Source: an uncultured Isosphaeraceae bacterium
GTDB lineage: Bacteria > Planctomycetota > Planctomycetia > Isosphaerales > Isosphaeraceae
NCBI GenBank assembly: GCA_945957605.1
Contig: CAMFLR010000001.1
Span: 868,001 to 932,000, forward strand
DNA length: 64,000 nucleotides
Direction of reading: 5' to 3'
Shown in pieces: positions 27,801-37,000 of this stretch. Below the pieces are notes generated by a model. It was not told the origin of the DNA and searched no databases. It saw only the letters and a program-made list of their open reading frames with translations. Positions within the stretch are counted from its first letter, which is position 1. Every line of letters starts with the position of its first letter. The translations under genes were made by a program, and so were the position numbers.

Positions 27801-30706
27801 TACTCACAGCAAAGATTGCCTCGGGCCAATGGGACGGCATTATCCTCACCCACTCAAGTTTCGAGAAGATAGCCATGTCGAAGGAATTCCAAGAGCGGTT
27901 CCTTCGCGACCAGATCCATGAATATGATGAATTGCTAAAGGAAAACGCCCGAGCGTCCGGAGCCCAACGCAACCTGATCAAAACCATCGAGAAACAGAAG
28001 GTTCGTCGCGAGTCGAAACTCAAGGATCTGCTGGCCGAGGACAAGAAAGATGACGGGCTGGTCTTCGACGAACTCGGCGTCGATCACCTCTTCATCGACG
28101 AGGCGCATTACTTTAAGAACCTCGAGACGCCGACCAAGATGGACCGTGTCGCCGGCATTCAGACCGGCGGATCCGAGCGGGCATTCGACTTGTATATGAA
28201 AGCCCGATACTTGAGTGACCTGCATCCAGGCCACGGCGTAACATTCGCCACAGGTACGCCGATCAGCAATACGATGGTCGAGATGTACACGATGCAGCGG
28301 TTTCTCGACCCTGAGGGACTATGTTCGCGCGGTATCGAGGCGTTTGACGGCTGGGCGGCGACATTTGGCGAAGTGGTCGACACAATGGAGATCTCGCCCG
28401 ATGGTGCTTCACTTCGGCCTCGTAGCCGTTTCGCCAAATTCACGAACCTGCCCGAGCTAGGACAGATGTTCCGCAGCTTCGCCGACGTTCAAACCGCCGA
28501 AATGCTCGACCTGCCCCGACCGCAGCTGAAAACCGGCAAGCCGATCGTCTTGGCCTGCCCCATGTCAGAAGAGCAAAGAGTGCTTCAGGAACGCCTAATC
28601 GAGCGATATGAGCGCATCCGCAGCCAAAAGATCGACCCACGCGAGGACAACGCGTTAGCGATTACAACCGATGGCCGCAAACTTGCCCTCGACCCCCGCC
28701 TTCTCTCGGCAGACGCCAGAGATCACCCCAATAACAAGATCAACACTCTCGTCGACCATGTACACGCGATTTGGCAAGAAACGAGCGAGAAACGTGGCAC
28801 GCAGATGATCTTCTCCGACATGGGAGTCAACCCCACGCCGTGGGGCTTTTCGCCGTACGACGAGATAGTCGCCAAGCTGAATGCCAAAGGCGTCCCTAAG
28901 GAACAGATAGCTGTAATCGGAGACGCGGACACCGACGCCAAGAAACATGCGCTGTTCGGCAAGGTCCGCTCGGGGAGTGTACGCATTCTGCTTGGCTCGA
29001 CTCAAAAGATGGGCACCGGCACGAACGTTCAAAAACGACTCGTAGCGCTTCATCATCTCGATGCACCATGGAAGCCGGCAGAAGTGGAGCAACGAGAGGG
29101 GCGTATTCTTCGCCAGGGCAACGAGAACCAGGAGGTGGCAATCTATCGCTACGTTACCCAGCAGTCGTTCGATTCGTTTATGTGGCAGGCTCTTGAGACC
29201 AAGGCCCGATTTATCAACCAGGTGATGACAGGCGACGGCAACCTGCGCCAGGCAGAGGATATTGGCGAACAGGAGCTTTCCTTCGCCGAAGTCAAGGCGA
29301 TCGCTTCGGGAAATCCTGCGGTATTGACTCTGGCCGAGACGGATGCGGAGCTCCAGCGGCTATCGATCCTTCGGAAGAATCACTCCGACGAACAATTCCT
29401 GGCCCGCCGGAGTGTGCGTGAACTGCCCGGAGAACTCGATCGAATGGAAGACCGACTCTCTAAGCTCGAGAGCGACGCAGCAACGCTTCGGAAACATGAA
29501 CAATCGGGGCTGATAGTGAACGGGAAGCGGATTTACCAGACGGATGAGTTTCAAGCTCTGAATACGGTTCTCGATCGCATTCCGGCGGCAGTACTGGATG
29601 TCAGCCGTATCCCGCTTGGCAACTACGAAGGGCTGACTTTTGGTTTGATCCTGCATCCGCTCAATACACCTGAGCTCTACCTTGAGGGTGCCACAACGCG
29701 GTGCGCGAGCTTTTCGAGCCAGCGCCCAGGTCCCCGCGCCGTATTGAACGCGCTCGACCGTTTGGGCAGTTCGTATCCCCAAGAGGTGATGCGAGCGGCG
29801 CGCGACGTCAACGTATGCCGCGCCAAACTTCGCGACTTTGAGTTACGACTCGGTTCAACGTTTCCACACGAGAAATATTACAGCGAACTCGCCGAACTTC
29901 GCGATCAATTGAAGCTTTCTCTCTCCGTTCAAGCGTCTAATGAAAGCCAGTCCGCGACAGAAATTGCCGAAGCAATCAAGACGTTGCGCGCTGGGCAGAT
30001 CATCGATTCGACACCGGTCCGAAGTGGGTCGCGCAAACTCACTGGTGAAGAACCGATTACCGCTCGGATTAGACGGAAGCTTAAGGCCTTAGTGGCCCCC
30101 GAGGCTCAGCAAACCGAGCTAGCGAGCGCCTCACGCGAATCTGCTTTGCACGACCAAGATTTTGCGCTACAAGTCTTAGGAAAAGGGTCGGAGGTCAACC
30201 CAGCAATCATCAGCATCCGAAGCAACGGGAGTACCACTATGGCAAGGAAGCCCAAAGTTCCAACCGCACTAGATACGAGCGAATCCGCCGATACGGCAAC
30301 GCTCGAGACAACGGCGACAGATTTAGAACCCGACTCGTTAGTCAGTCACCAAACGGATGAACCGTCGCACACACGTTATGCGGCCGACCCTCGTCCCTGG
30401 CACACGATCAATTTGGGCGGCCACAATGGCGGCCCCAGCATGGAACTGCGCCGTAGTTTCAAATACAAGCAAATGCAAATTGCATTCAACGGCGAGCAAC
30501 CGGACGAAAAGCACCTCACCCGCCTGAAGGAATTCGGCTGGACCGATCGAACGGAGACTGAGGGAATTTGGACTAAGCAAGTCCGTTCCGGCGAGTGGAA
30601 GACGGTTTACGATGCCGAGCGGTTATTCACCGAGATCGGCAACGCAATCCGGCACGAAAAGGGCCTGCCGTCTATCACGCCGTTGTCCCAATCCGTGGGA
30701 GCGTAA
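24812..30706 (+). CDS. Giant N6-adenine methyltransferase / SNF2-like helicase protein
   Basis: The frame encodes up to 1964 residues. It has a SAM motif (VLEPGCGTGNF, near residue 250) and an adenine-methyltransferase NPPF motif (near 310), then a helicase with Walker A (GAGKT, near 932), DEAH box (near 1094), motif III (FATGTPISN) and motif VI (EQREGRILRQGN). Such proteins, like phage P1 DarB, are carried by plasmids and integrative elements, often against restriction. The N-terminal start is doubtful. Conserved-looking sequence begins at about 25184, and the first 120 codons overlap a plausible gene in another frame. No ribosome-binding site precedes 24812. The last 155 residues have their own in-frame ATG at 30239 with GGGAG 8 bases before it. 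Confidence 0.85.
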   Translation: MAPGRRITPVFPGFFDAKPQDDHALSDDRPRANPKPADAVRLASEGETHAHGDGAIRARTQGKLQTLVGPTLDDGVWRGQRPDSIASRGIGDQPNDVKTAAGEWARHADSGGGSRLCKSKASIAKLPLTWSESVATGPKAKARNVIAAIKTLQSIEAESRLPTPDEKAVLERFGGFGAVALSLFPDPVTGEYKDDGWEALGEELNSLLSAAEYESARRTTFNAFYTAPVVIDAMHGALKRLGVPANATVLEPGCGTGNFMGRAPNGMKFIGVELDCLSGRIARVLHPGADIRIENFRDTKLPGELDAVIGNPPFADVRLDFKGEMLPLHDYFIAKGLDSLRPGGVVAVVTSHFTLDKQNAAVRERLAEQAHFLGAIRLPSDAFKKEGTAVVTDIVFLRRRAPGEPANHVDPEWIKSDPLEIDGKHVAINRYFHRHPEMVLGSWSRQDRLYGSEDGYSIKSTGDLASQLKAAVECLPRFEPLKAVESTKQQEPFVPPPLDPHIGAGSFFVASDKSIRQVNGGQTTPVTHGTTLLSSIGTMMGRRLASLIGLRDLARRVLQSQNEGWPEEHRQKARKELNRAYDQFHGLYGPINKTSFSETAEGTVIRRMPNVAKFCEDPDAMLVLALEDYDELTGKAVKAPILLHDVVGKAPPVTSVQSAEEGLLVSLDQKGGVDLPFISEIYGKPEGQVLQELGDLIFQDPDDRSWQTADAYLSGNVCQKLANAESAGPNYARNAEALRAVQPEDVLPGEIDAKLGAPWIPAEDIQAFGAHLFGVEPKSMSIAHLKRDAVWSVEADYSACQSVVAQTDYGTTRANGTGLLELALNMKTPVIYDTIAGPDGDERVVNQEETLAAREKQKLIKEAFRVWIFSEPERTERLVRIYNDTYNNLRPRLFDGSHLDFPGMSNGIALRPRQKDAVWRGMSSGNTLLAHCVGAGKTYTMAATGMKRKQAGLSRKPMYVVPNHMLEQFAREFMQLYPNARLLVATKDDVERSRRKLLTAKIASGQWDGIILTHSSFEKIAMSKEFQERFLRDQIHEYDELLKENARASGAQRNLIKTIEKQKVRRESKLKDLLAEDKKDDGLVFDELGVDHLFIDEAHYFKNLETPTKMDRVAGIQTGGSERAFDLYMKARYLSDLHPGHGVTFATGTPISNTMVEMYTMQRFLDPEGLCSRGIEAFDGWAATFGEVVDTMEISPDGASLRPRSRFAKFTNLPELGQMFRSFADVQTAEMLDLPRPQLKTGKPIVLACPMSEEQRVLQERLIERYERIRSQKIDPREDNALAITTDGRKLALDPRLLSADARDHPNNKINTLVDHVHAIWQETSEKRGTQMIFSDMGVNPTPWGFSPYDEIVAKLNAKGVPKEQIAVIGDADTDAKKHALFGKVRSGSVRILLGSTQKMGTGTNVQKRLVALHHLDAPWKPAEVEQREGRILRQGNENQEVAIYRYVTQQSFDSFMWQALETKARFINQVMTGDGNLRQAEDIGEQELSFAEVKAIASGNPAVLTLAETDAELQRLSILRKNHSDEQFLARRSVRELPGELDRMEDRLSKLESDAATLRKHEQSGLIVNGKRIYQTDEFQALNTVLDRIPAAVLDVSRIPLGNYEGLTFGLILHPLNTPELYLEGATTRCASFSSQRPGPRAVLNALDRLGSSYPQEVMRAARDVNVCRAKLRDFELRLGSTFPHEKYYSELAELRDQLKLSLSVQASNESQSATEIAEAIKTLRAGQIIDSTPVRSGSRKLTGEEPITARIRRKLKALVAPEAQQTELASASRESALHDQDFALQVLGKGSEVNPAIISIRSNGSTTMARKPKVPTALDTSESADTATLETTATDLEPDSLVSHQTDEPSHTRYAADPRPWHTINLGGHNGGPSMELRRSFKYKQMQIAFNGEQPDEKHLTRLKEFGWTDRTETEGIWTKQVRSGEWKTVYDAERLFTEIGNAIRHEKGLPSITPLSQSVGA
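24873..25181 (+). CDS. Small helical protein overlapping the 5' end of the methyltransferase-helicase frame
   Basis: This is a 102-residue protein of unknown family, rich in Ala, Leu and Glu, with a look of real protein sequence (ALELIQNRPTLCALLRKEKL, LTATELFAHELKASYKRW). ATG 24879, two codons in, has AGGA just upstream. It ends at 25181, exactly where recognisable methyltransferase sequence begins in the -1 frame. Either the large gene starts with a non-standard codon (an ATA overlaps this gene's TAG) or ribosomes shift back one base at GTA-AAA-GC to make a fusion. The frame-shift idea is speculative. Confidence 0.55.
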   Translation: MTMLYQTIALELIQNRPTLCALLRKEKLMLTATELFAHELKASYKRWLAQLSMTASGEASAQTRSQAAELAINQMMLRLPPESGLGTPTAEEVLAYVKARLR

Positions 30707-30741
30707 AACCCCTCATCGACATCTCACGGCAATTCACTTGC

Positions 30742-30773
30742 GACGCGAAGGTTCAGGCTTTCGCGTCTTTTTT
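30742..30773 (+). terminator. Rho-independent terminator after the methyltransferase-helicase gene
   Basis: GACGCGAA (30742-30749) and TTCGCGTC (30760-30767) form a perfect 8-base stem, extended by two more pairs around a 6-base loop, followed by six T's. It lies 36 bases after the stop codon and separates that gene from the partition region. Confidence 0.85.
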
Positions 30774-30787
30774 GCAGGGTGAACGGA

Positions 30788-31001
30788 GCTTTCCCGCCTT
30801 CTTGCCACATAGCTTTCTTGTAAGCAGGCTTTCAAACTTGCCGATCAACTTGCTTTCCTTCTTGCTGCCAAACAGGATTGCCAGAAAACTGGCCAACTTT
30901 CCGGCCTGTCAGAATGCCTGCTGGCTGGAAAACAAGTGGGCAGACAAGACTGCGAACTGGATAGCTTTCCGGTATGCCCGCCAGACGGCTTTCGGTCTTT
31001 C
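30788..31001 (+). repeat. GCTTTC repeat cluster upstream of parA, candidate centromere or operator
   Basis: Six exact GCTTTC copies start at 30788, 30812, 30828, 30852, 30964 and 30988. They form three pairs, each pair spaced 24 bases, and the first two pairs are 40 bases apart. Variants at 30897 and 30996 add two more CTTTC. The block sits between a terminator and parA, where plasmid partition sites often lie. A palindrome GCCAG-AAAA-CTGGC is inside. The assignment as parS-like is inference. Confidence 0.5.
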
Positions 31002-31048
31002 TAGAAAAACAGCTTGCGAGTAAGACAGAGATATGACATGAAAACCCA

Positions 31049-31729
31049 ATGATAATTGTGATCGCAAATTCCAAGGGAGGCGTCGGCAAGTCAACACTCG
31101 CGGTCCATCTTGCTTCATGGCTGCACGATCAAGGGCATCGCGTGATCCTGGCCGATTGCGATACCCAGCAATCCTCGTCGGAATGGATACGGGAAGCCAA
31201 TCCTGACATCAAAGCAGTACGTCTCGACAACCCCGACATGATACTGAATGAACTCCCAGGCCTGCACCAGGAGGCCGACTTTGTGGTGGCGGATGGCCCG
31301 GGCAGCCAGACGGAAACAAGCCGCGCTTTGTTACTTCGGGCCGATCTGGCGATTGTTCCCTGCAAGGCGAGCATGCTCGAGGTGAGGGCTCTTGCCAAGG
31401 CTACCGAGGTGCTTCGACAAGCGCAAGACATCCGTGCTGGGAAGCCATCAGCAATCATCGTGCTGAGCATGGTCGGTAAGAATTATCGCTTGACCAAAGA
31501 TATGAAGGATGCGGCGGAGGCACTTGGAATTCCGCTAGCGACGCAAGCAATGACCTTGCGGCAAATTTACGCCGATTCGCCAGGGCAAGGTGCGGTCGTG
31601 TGGAAACTCGGTGTTCGCGCGCGAGACGCCGCTGAGGAGGTTGCCGCGTTGTTCAAAGAAATTCTTCCAGGGGCGTGCGCGAAGAAATCCAAGCGGATCG
31701 GTTCGCGGCGTCTACTCGAAACAGCTTAG
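31049..31729 (+). CDS. parA: ParA-family partition ATPase
   Basis: This 226-residue ATPase moves plasmid copies apart at cell division. It has the deviant Walker A (KGGVGKST, residues 9-16), the switch region around DCDTQQSSSEW and the Walker B-like 'FVVADGPG'. There is no N-terminal HTH, so it is a short type Ib-like ParA. The next gene starts 13 bases after its stop, as expected for its DNA-binding partner. The C-terminal basic tail (KKSKRIGSRR) may help non-specific DNA binding. No strong ribosome-binding site is visible. Confidence 0.93.
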   Translation: MIIVIANSKGGVGKSTLAVHLASWLHDQGHRVILADCDTQQSSSEWIREANPDIKAVRLDNPDMILNELPGLHQEADFVVADGPGSQTETSRALLLRADLAIVPCKASMLEVRALAKATEVLRQAQDIRAGKPSAIIVLSMVGKNYRLTKDMKDAAEALGIPLATQAMTLRQIYADSPGQGAVVWKLGVRARDAAEEVAALFKEILPGACAKKSKRIGSRRLLETA

Positions 31730-31742
31730 GTGAGGGGGAAGT

Positions 31743-32069
31743 ATGGCGGAAACTACGAGGCGTGCACTGGTCGACGGTTTGAAACCGGCAATACCATCGG
31801 CCGACCCGAAAGCGGAAGAGGCGTTTGTTTTTGGTACGACCAAGCCCATCAAGGCCGAACCGCAGACTCCGCCACTTGCGCCACGAAATGTGGCTCCCCA
31901 CCGCGTGCAGTTCAGTTCGCGTCTTCGCGAAGATTACGCAAATGCCCTAAAACGCACCTCGCTTCAGCGGCAGCTTGATCGGCTTGAACCCTCCGCACTT
32001 CAGGACATTCTCGAAGAAGCAATTGGCACCTGGTTGCAGACTCATGGCTGCCTGTTGGAGCCTGCGTAA
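31743..32069 (+). CDS. Small partner of ParA, putative centromere-binding protein
   Basis: This 108-residue protein follows parA by 13 bases and has a good ribosome-binding site (GAGGGGGAAG). The N-terminus is disordered and Pro/Ala-rich and the C-terminal half is helical (RLREDYANALKRTSLQRQLDRLE). No HTH or ribbon-helix-helix is certain. By position it should bind the upstream repeat cluster and stimulate the ATPase. That function is inferred from operon context only. Confidence 0.6.
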   Translation: MAETTRRALVDGLKPAIPSADPKAEEAFVFGTTKPIKAEPQTPPLAPRNVAPHRVQFSSRLREDYANALKRTSLQRQLDRLEPSALQDILEEAIGTWLQTHGCLLEPA

Positions 32070-32135
32070 ACCATCCTTGAATGAAGGCAAGTATCGGACC
32101 GCTTAATCATACTTAGTCACGTTATTGGTGAGAAA

Positions 32136-33089
32136 ATGCTTGCGAAAAATCGCCATCGCGCTAGCATTCCGTTCATGAGCAATCCGCCTGGACGTCTGAT
32201 CTTAACTCGCCACCAGCGGCGGTTGTTGGATACTTCGACAGCCATTAGGAGCACGCCGCCTGAGCGACTTAACTTTCTCCACGCGGTACAGTGCCAATGC
32301 GGGATTCCGTACAAAAACCCGGGCGAAAGTGTTCTAGAATGGGACCGAAAGCAAGGAAAAGCATCACTGCGCATTGAGGCGGGTTCCGCTATCGACCCAT
32401 CCACCGGCGAATTCCGGAGGCTTGGCTTGCCCTTCGGCGAAAAGCCCCGCCTGGTACTCATTCATCTGGCAACTGAGGCCGTTCGCACGGGATCACCCGT
32501 GGTAGACGTCGAGGATTCGATGACGGCGTTCGCACGCTCGCTCGGTCTCGAAACCAATGGCCAACAACTACGCTCGCTGAAAGATCAACTCGCTCGTCTG
32601 GCCGCGGCAACAGTCCGCATGGGCGTGGTCGAAGAGGGGCGAGCCGTTCAGGTCAACACCCAGTTCGTCAGCGCCTTTGATTTGTGGTTCCCCAAACAAG
32701 CCGATCAACGAGTGCTCTGGCCGTCCACGGTACGACTCAGCGAGGAATACTATCAAAGTCTGGGACAGCACGCCGTACCTCTTGATCACCGGGCCGTCGC
32801 TGCTTTGGCGTCATCGTCGATGGCACTCGACGTATATGTCTGGCTAGCCCAGAGGCTTCATCGTGTGCCGCCCGGCAAGCCGCAATTCATCGCCTGGACT
32901 GTCATGCACGAGCAATTCGGTCAAGGATTCGCCCGAATTCGCGACTTCCGCCGTCGCTTTCTACAAACCCTCCACCAGGTAACCTCGGCCTATCCTAACG
33001 CCCGACTCTCGGCAGACGATCGGGGTTTGACTTTGTCTAACAGCCCGCCACCCGTGGCACCCAAACAGGCCTCACTCGCCTTATCCTAG
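32136..33089 (+). CDS. repA: Plasmid replication initiator (RepA_C family)
   Basis: This 317-residue protein resembles plasmid-encoded RepA proteins. Family features include the CxC-containing start (HAVQCQCGIPYKNPG), the LVLIHLATEAVRTGSPVVDVEDSMTAFARSLGL core and a C-terminal winged-helix-like region (PVPLDHRAVAALASSSMALDVYVWLAQRLH, FIAWTVMHEQFG). It would bind the iterons that begin 48 bases after its stop and open the origin. The first ATG at 32136 could be replaced by ATG 32175, 13 codons downstream. It is intact, so the element may still replicate or interfere with chromosomal replication. Confidence 0.88.
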   Translation: MLAKNRHRASIPFMSNPPGRLILTRHQRRLLDTSTAIRSTPPERLNFLHAVQCQCGIPYKNPGESVLEWDRKQGKASLRIEAGSAIDPSTGEFRRLGLPFGEKPRLVLIHLATEAVRTGSPVVDVEDSMTAFARSLGLETNGQQLRSLKDQLARLAAATVRMGVVEEGRAVQVNTQFVSAFDLWFPKQADQRVLWPSTVRLSEEYYQSLGQHAVPLDHRAVAALASSSMALDVYVWLAQRLHRVPPGKPQFIAWTVMHEQFGQGFARIRDFRRRFLQTLHQVTSAYPNARLSADDRGLTLSNSPPPVAPKQASLALS

Positions 33090-33136
33090 GATTCCTCGAT
33101 TCTTCTTGGCCAACACATTGAAATGCCTGGATTCTA

Positions 33137-33461
33137 CCACGGTAACTTGGTCGCGCCGATCAGCTTCTCAGACTGCGGACAATGTCGGGGCTCCCTTTGG
33201 GAGGACTTCATGGCCTCGCATGATCATCTAACGACGGTAAGTTGGTCGCGCCCGTAGAACCTCTAGCTAAATCATTTTTCGTTAAACGGACCAACGAAAG
33301 GCCACGGTAACTTGGTCGCGCTCTCTGCTTGTCACGGCTCAGTGCAAAACTATGTGAATAGCCTGAGTTATCCACGGTAACTTAGTCGCGCCGGCCACGG
33401 TAACTTGGTCGCGCCGACTACGGAGTTCTGCGGGTTTGTCCACGGTAACTTGGTCGCACAA
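33137..33461 (+). repeat. Six 22-base iterons, plasmid replication origin
   Basis: Direct repeats with core CACGGTAACTTGGTCGCG start at 33137, 33232, 33302, 33372, 33395 and 33440. All point the same way. Copies 1 and 5 are identical and the others differ in one to four bases. Spacings are 95, 70, 70, 23 and 45 bases. An AT-rich block (33462-33495) follows. With RepA directly upstream this is a typical iteron-type oriV. The irregular spacing rules out a CRISPR array. Confidence 0.92.
33368..33376 (+). promoter_or_regulatory. DnaA-box-like site within the iterons
   Basis: TTATCCACG matches the DnaA box TTATCCACA at eight of nine positions and overlaps the first bases of the fourth iteron. Its place inside the origin supports a role in DnaA recruitment. 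Confidence 0.55.
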
Positions 33462-34064
33462 ACCTATATATATTCCCTATATAATATCCTATAGTGGGAA
33501 ACGCTGTTCTGTGAATTACGAGAAAAGCTAAGTTCAGATCAGCGATCGCGCGCCCATAACGCTGGCGATCGAAGGACTGAGCCTTAGCTGTCAGGAACGA
33601 AACAGCCGAGCAATCAAAGGAAATGGCATTCAGGAAGAGTCTTCGGGGCGGGGGGCACCTACCCCTAGCCCACCCATGCTTTCACTGCTGTAGGGCCTTG
33701 TAATGCGGTCCAGTAGGCATTGAGTCGACGAAGCTTCACGTATTGACTTTTGTCATTCGAAGAATAAGCACCACTTCGGGATTGCTTGGGGCTTCCTTAA
33801 GGTTAAAGTAAGCTAGAACATTCTCTCATGTGACCGGCCCCACTAATCACCCGCCGTGTCGAACCCCCAATCCCATCCAGGTGTCATCATAGGCGCGGAC
33901 ACGGCGAAGTTGTAACGATTCAGGAAGAGGAACTCTTGATCGCGGATCTTCTGACATTCCCAGCGAGAGGTCAGTTCGGATACTGTTGGCATGGCCGTAC
34001 TCAGTTGCTAGAACTACGTCGTTCCAAAGCAATCTATGAAGTCCGCGGGCCGAGGTAGGTGAGC
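33462..34064. other. AT-rich origin tail, then intergenic stretch with no gene seen
   Basis: 33462-33495 is dense in TATA-like steps and fits the duplex-unwinding element of the origin. The following 570 bases contain G/C-rich tracts (near 33641-33680) but no convincing open frame, RNA or repeat. A 61-codon minus-strand frame near 33.9 kb has no support. The ribosome-binding site of the next gene (GAGG) lies at 34052-34055. Confidence 0.55.
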
Positions 34065-37000
34065 ATGACCGCGAGTCGATCGAATCCAGCGGATGCGGCG
34101 GTTGGAGACCTTCTCCGCGGGGATAGGCTTATTTCAGGCAAGACTGTTGTGGGCCCATTAGAACCGAAGGCTCGCCGGCTTCTTGAGGCCATTTGGGACT
34201 CGCGAAAGGATCTTTCCGACCGCAAGAGTGTCGATCAAGCCACTACCGCACGTTCGCTCTACTTGGCTCGGAGTGAAGAGAATTACGGCGATTCGCAAAA
34301 TGAGCCAAATGCAAGCGTATCGGAATCGGTTCAAACTACGGCGCCTCAGCCATCCTCTGTGAGGCGATGGCGGCTGCATGGACTTAGGTCACAGTCTATT
34401 CGTGGCATCGCTCCATCTGGTGTACCTACTAGCTTCCCCTTTGACGGTGTGCCGCTTCTCGTTTACGGCCCAAATGGAAGCGGAAAAAGCAGCCTCTTGG
34501 GTGCCGTCGGGTGGGTTTTGGCGGATCGCGTAATCACTGATGGCGATGAGGAGTCGGACAGTTTTGCACTCTACACGCCCCCAAATGCGGCGGGCCGTGC
34601 TACAAAATTGAGAGACTGGCCAACGATTCATACTCTTCCCATGCCAGATAGCGTACCTGAAAGCGTCCCGGACTGCTGGGCGGAGCTCCATCTCAAAACC
34701 GAAGATGGAACTCAGGAGCTTTACCTCAAACGGTCGTTAGCTCTTGGTCTCGAACACAGCGAAGATGGCGTGTTGTGGAAGCCGTGTCCGGAACTTTCCG
34801 AGCACGGGATTAGTCCGCTCGATATCCAACTTTCGGTGTCCGCAGCGACAGTATTCGGTCGTCGGACGCTAGAATCGTCTCCCAACACTCGGCATTTGCT
34901 TAGCATGATGCTGGGCTACGATCCTCTTGAGGAACTCGGAAGTCTTATTACAACGCTGGCCAGCAACCTTACAAAGGTTGCTAAAGCTGAGCGCGCTGCG
35001 TTGACTGCGAGACAGCAGGACTTACGCCTGAAAATGTCTTCATTTCCAATAAAGCTTCGGGAAGGCCTCGATCTCAGGCAACGGTTGATCGTCTTAGTTA
35101 ATCAAGAGCTTTTGGATGTCGCACAGATTCGGGAGTTGCGAGAGCTGGCCGCTAGCGAAGTGGTGAATGCCGAGGCTGCAATTGCTTCCCTACTTGAGAT
35201 GGATGCAGGTACTCAAGGAGTGCCGGTTGGGCTCGCCGATTCCCTCAGTGCGGCTGTCCGAGTTCTCGAGACATCGCCAGATAAGTTATTCCCCAAGCTC
35301 AATGCTTTGGCGACTTTTCAGAACTCGACCGAGAACGGTCTAAGTGGTGGCGGTATCGACCGCTACATCGAGGCACTTGTAGAGTTCGAACAAAAGACGA
35401 TGACTCGAGTCGTAGACCGCCTAATTTGGTGGAAGCGCGAAGCATCTGCCGGTAGCAAAGTGACGCTACTTACGCAGGCTGCGATGCATTTTGAATCGGC
35501 GGACGAAGCCTGTCCCGTCTGTGAGCAGGGAATCGCGGGGACTGAGATAGCTTCGCAACTCTTCGGACTAAAGGACGTGTCCGCCGACTTGCGATCGAAT
35601 ATACGTGAATTCTTTCGAAACCTTGTTGATGAAGTCCAACAGGTAATTCCGGCGCAGCTTTTAGGTCTGAGTGACACACACCCAGCACGCTGCCTTAGAG
35701 AAGACTGGAAGGCGCTTCGCAGTCAGCTTGGGATCGCCCTTGTCGCCGTTCTTGAACGATTCGATCCTCAAGTTGAGATAATTGCGGAAGCTCTGCCGCC
35801 GATTGAGTTCTCGTCTATCGAACTTATTCCGAACGATGCTGACGCCGCTTTTGCAGAAGCAGCGACGCCCTGGCTTGCTATGCACAGGCGGGCACGTCGC
35901 GGGATCGCGGTCGCTCTTTGGGCGACGCAACATCTCCCAGGCTTGATCTCGCAAGTGTCAACGCTTGTCACCTCGCGTGACTGTGCTTCTTATTCGCTTC
36001 TTTCGATCCTCGGGCGGGGTAAACAAGCTGCGGCTGACGTGGAGCCAGTCGTCGCTGTTCGCGAGGGCCTTGAACAGGCGGCAGTCGAAACCGCAAGCAT
36101 GAAAACGGATGCGACGAATTTGGCTGTCTTTGAGGAAATGCAGACCGCCCTTGAGTCGATCAAGCCGTTAGGCAAATACGCAACCGCTGAGGTTGAGCGA
36201 ATTTTTACCGATATTCGCCAGAACACGATTGAGAACATTCGGAAGCTTTACCCACACGGAAATCCTGACCTGTCTCCGTCGCGCCTGCACCTGAACAAAG
36301 GGCGAGACAAGACGGTAGAAGCTTACTTGAGTGCCGGCACGTTCGAAGTGCCCGGTCAGCACGTTGCAAACGCCGGTCTGCTTCGGGCGATAGCGCTGGC
36401 GTTTTACTTCGCGCTTCTCGAACGCCATCCTGGCGGGCTAGGTTTCGTGGTGATGGACGACCCTATTCTTTCGCTGGACGACGATCATCGTGAGGCATGG
36501 GCGGCCAACATTCTAAAGCCAGCCCTAGCAAAATCGCAGATCATTGTGGCAACCCATCAAAGGCAATTCTTAAACAATTGCAGGACAGACTTCTTCCCGG
36601 GTCGCGCTGTTGAACTTAATCCTCGCACGCGATCGAAGCAGATCACCTACCGCCCGGGTGATCGCCTTGACCGGGCGGAGGAACTTCTGATCACAGCGAT
36701 GATGAGCGTGCCGAATGAGCTGCGGAAGTATCGCGAGGATGTAATCATCACACTAGATGCCTACAGCCCTACACCTTTTTTCGATGTGCGCAATTTGCAG
36801 CAGTCGTTGGACAAGTACCTTGCGCTCACTTCGCCGCATCAACTCGCGTCCCCTGCTCAGGAGAAAATTGGCAAGTGGCTTAAGGACCCAAGAATTGTGC
36901 TCGTCCTGGATCCAGGATCGCACAGCCTGACAGAAGCGAGCGTAACTGAGTCGATGATAAAGGATTGCCTTTCAACGCTTCGAGAGTTGGACAATGTGTT

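Noticed and set aside
30595..31023. Plus-strand open frame of 142 codons spanning the end of the helicase gene, the terminator and the GCTTTC cluster
   Set aside because: It runs through a clear terminator, overlaps the helicase gene in another frame and its translation is a by-product of the repeat composition.
33137..33461. Possible CRISPR array
   Set aside because: Repeats are spaced 23 to 95 bases apart, intervening sequences are not of equal length, and no cas genes are present; RepA next door explains them as iterons.
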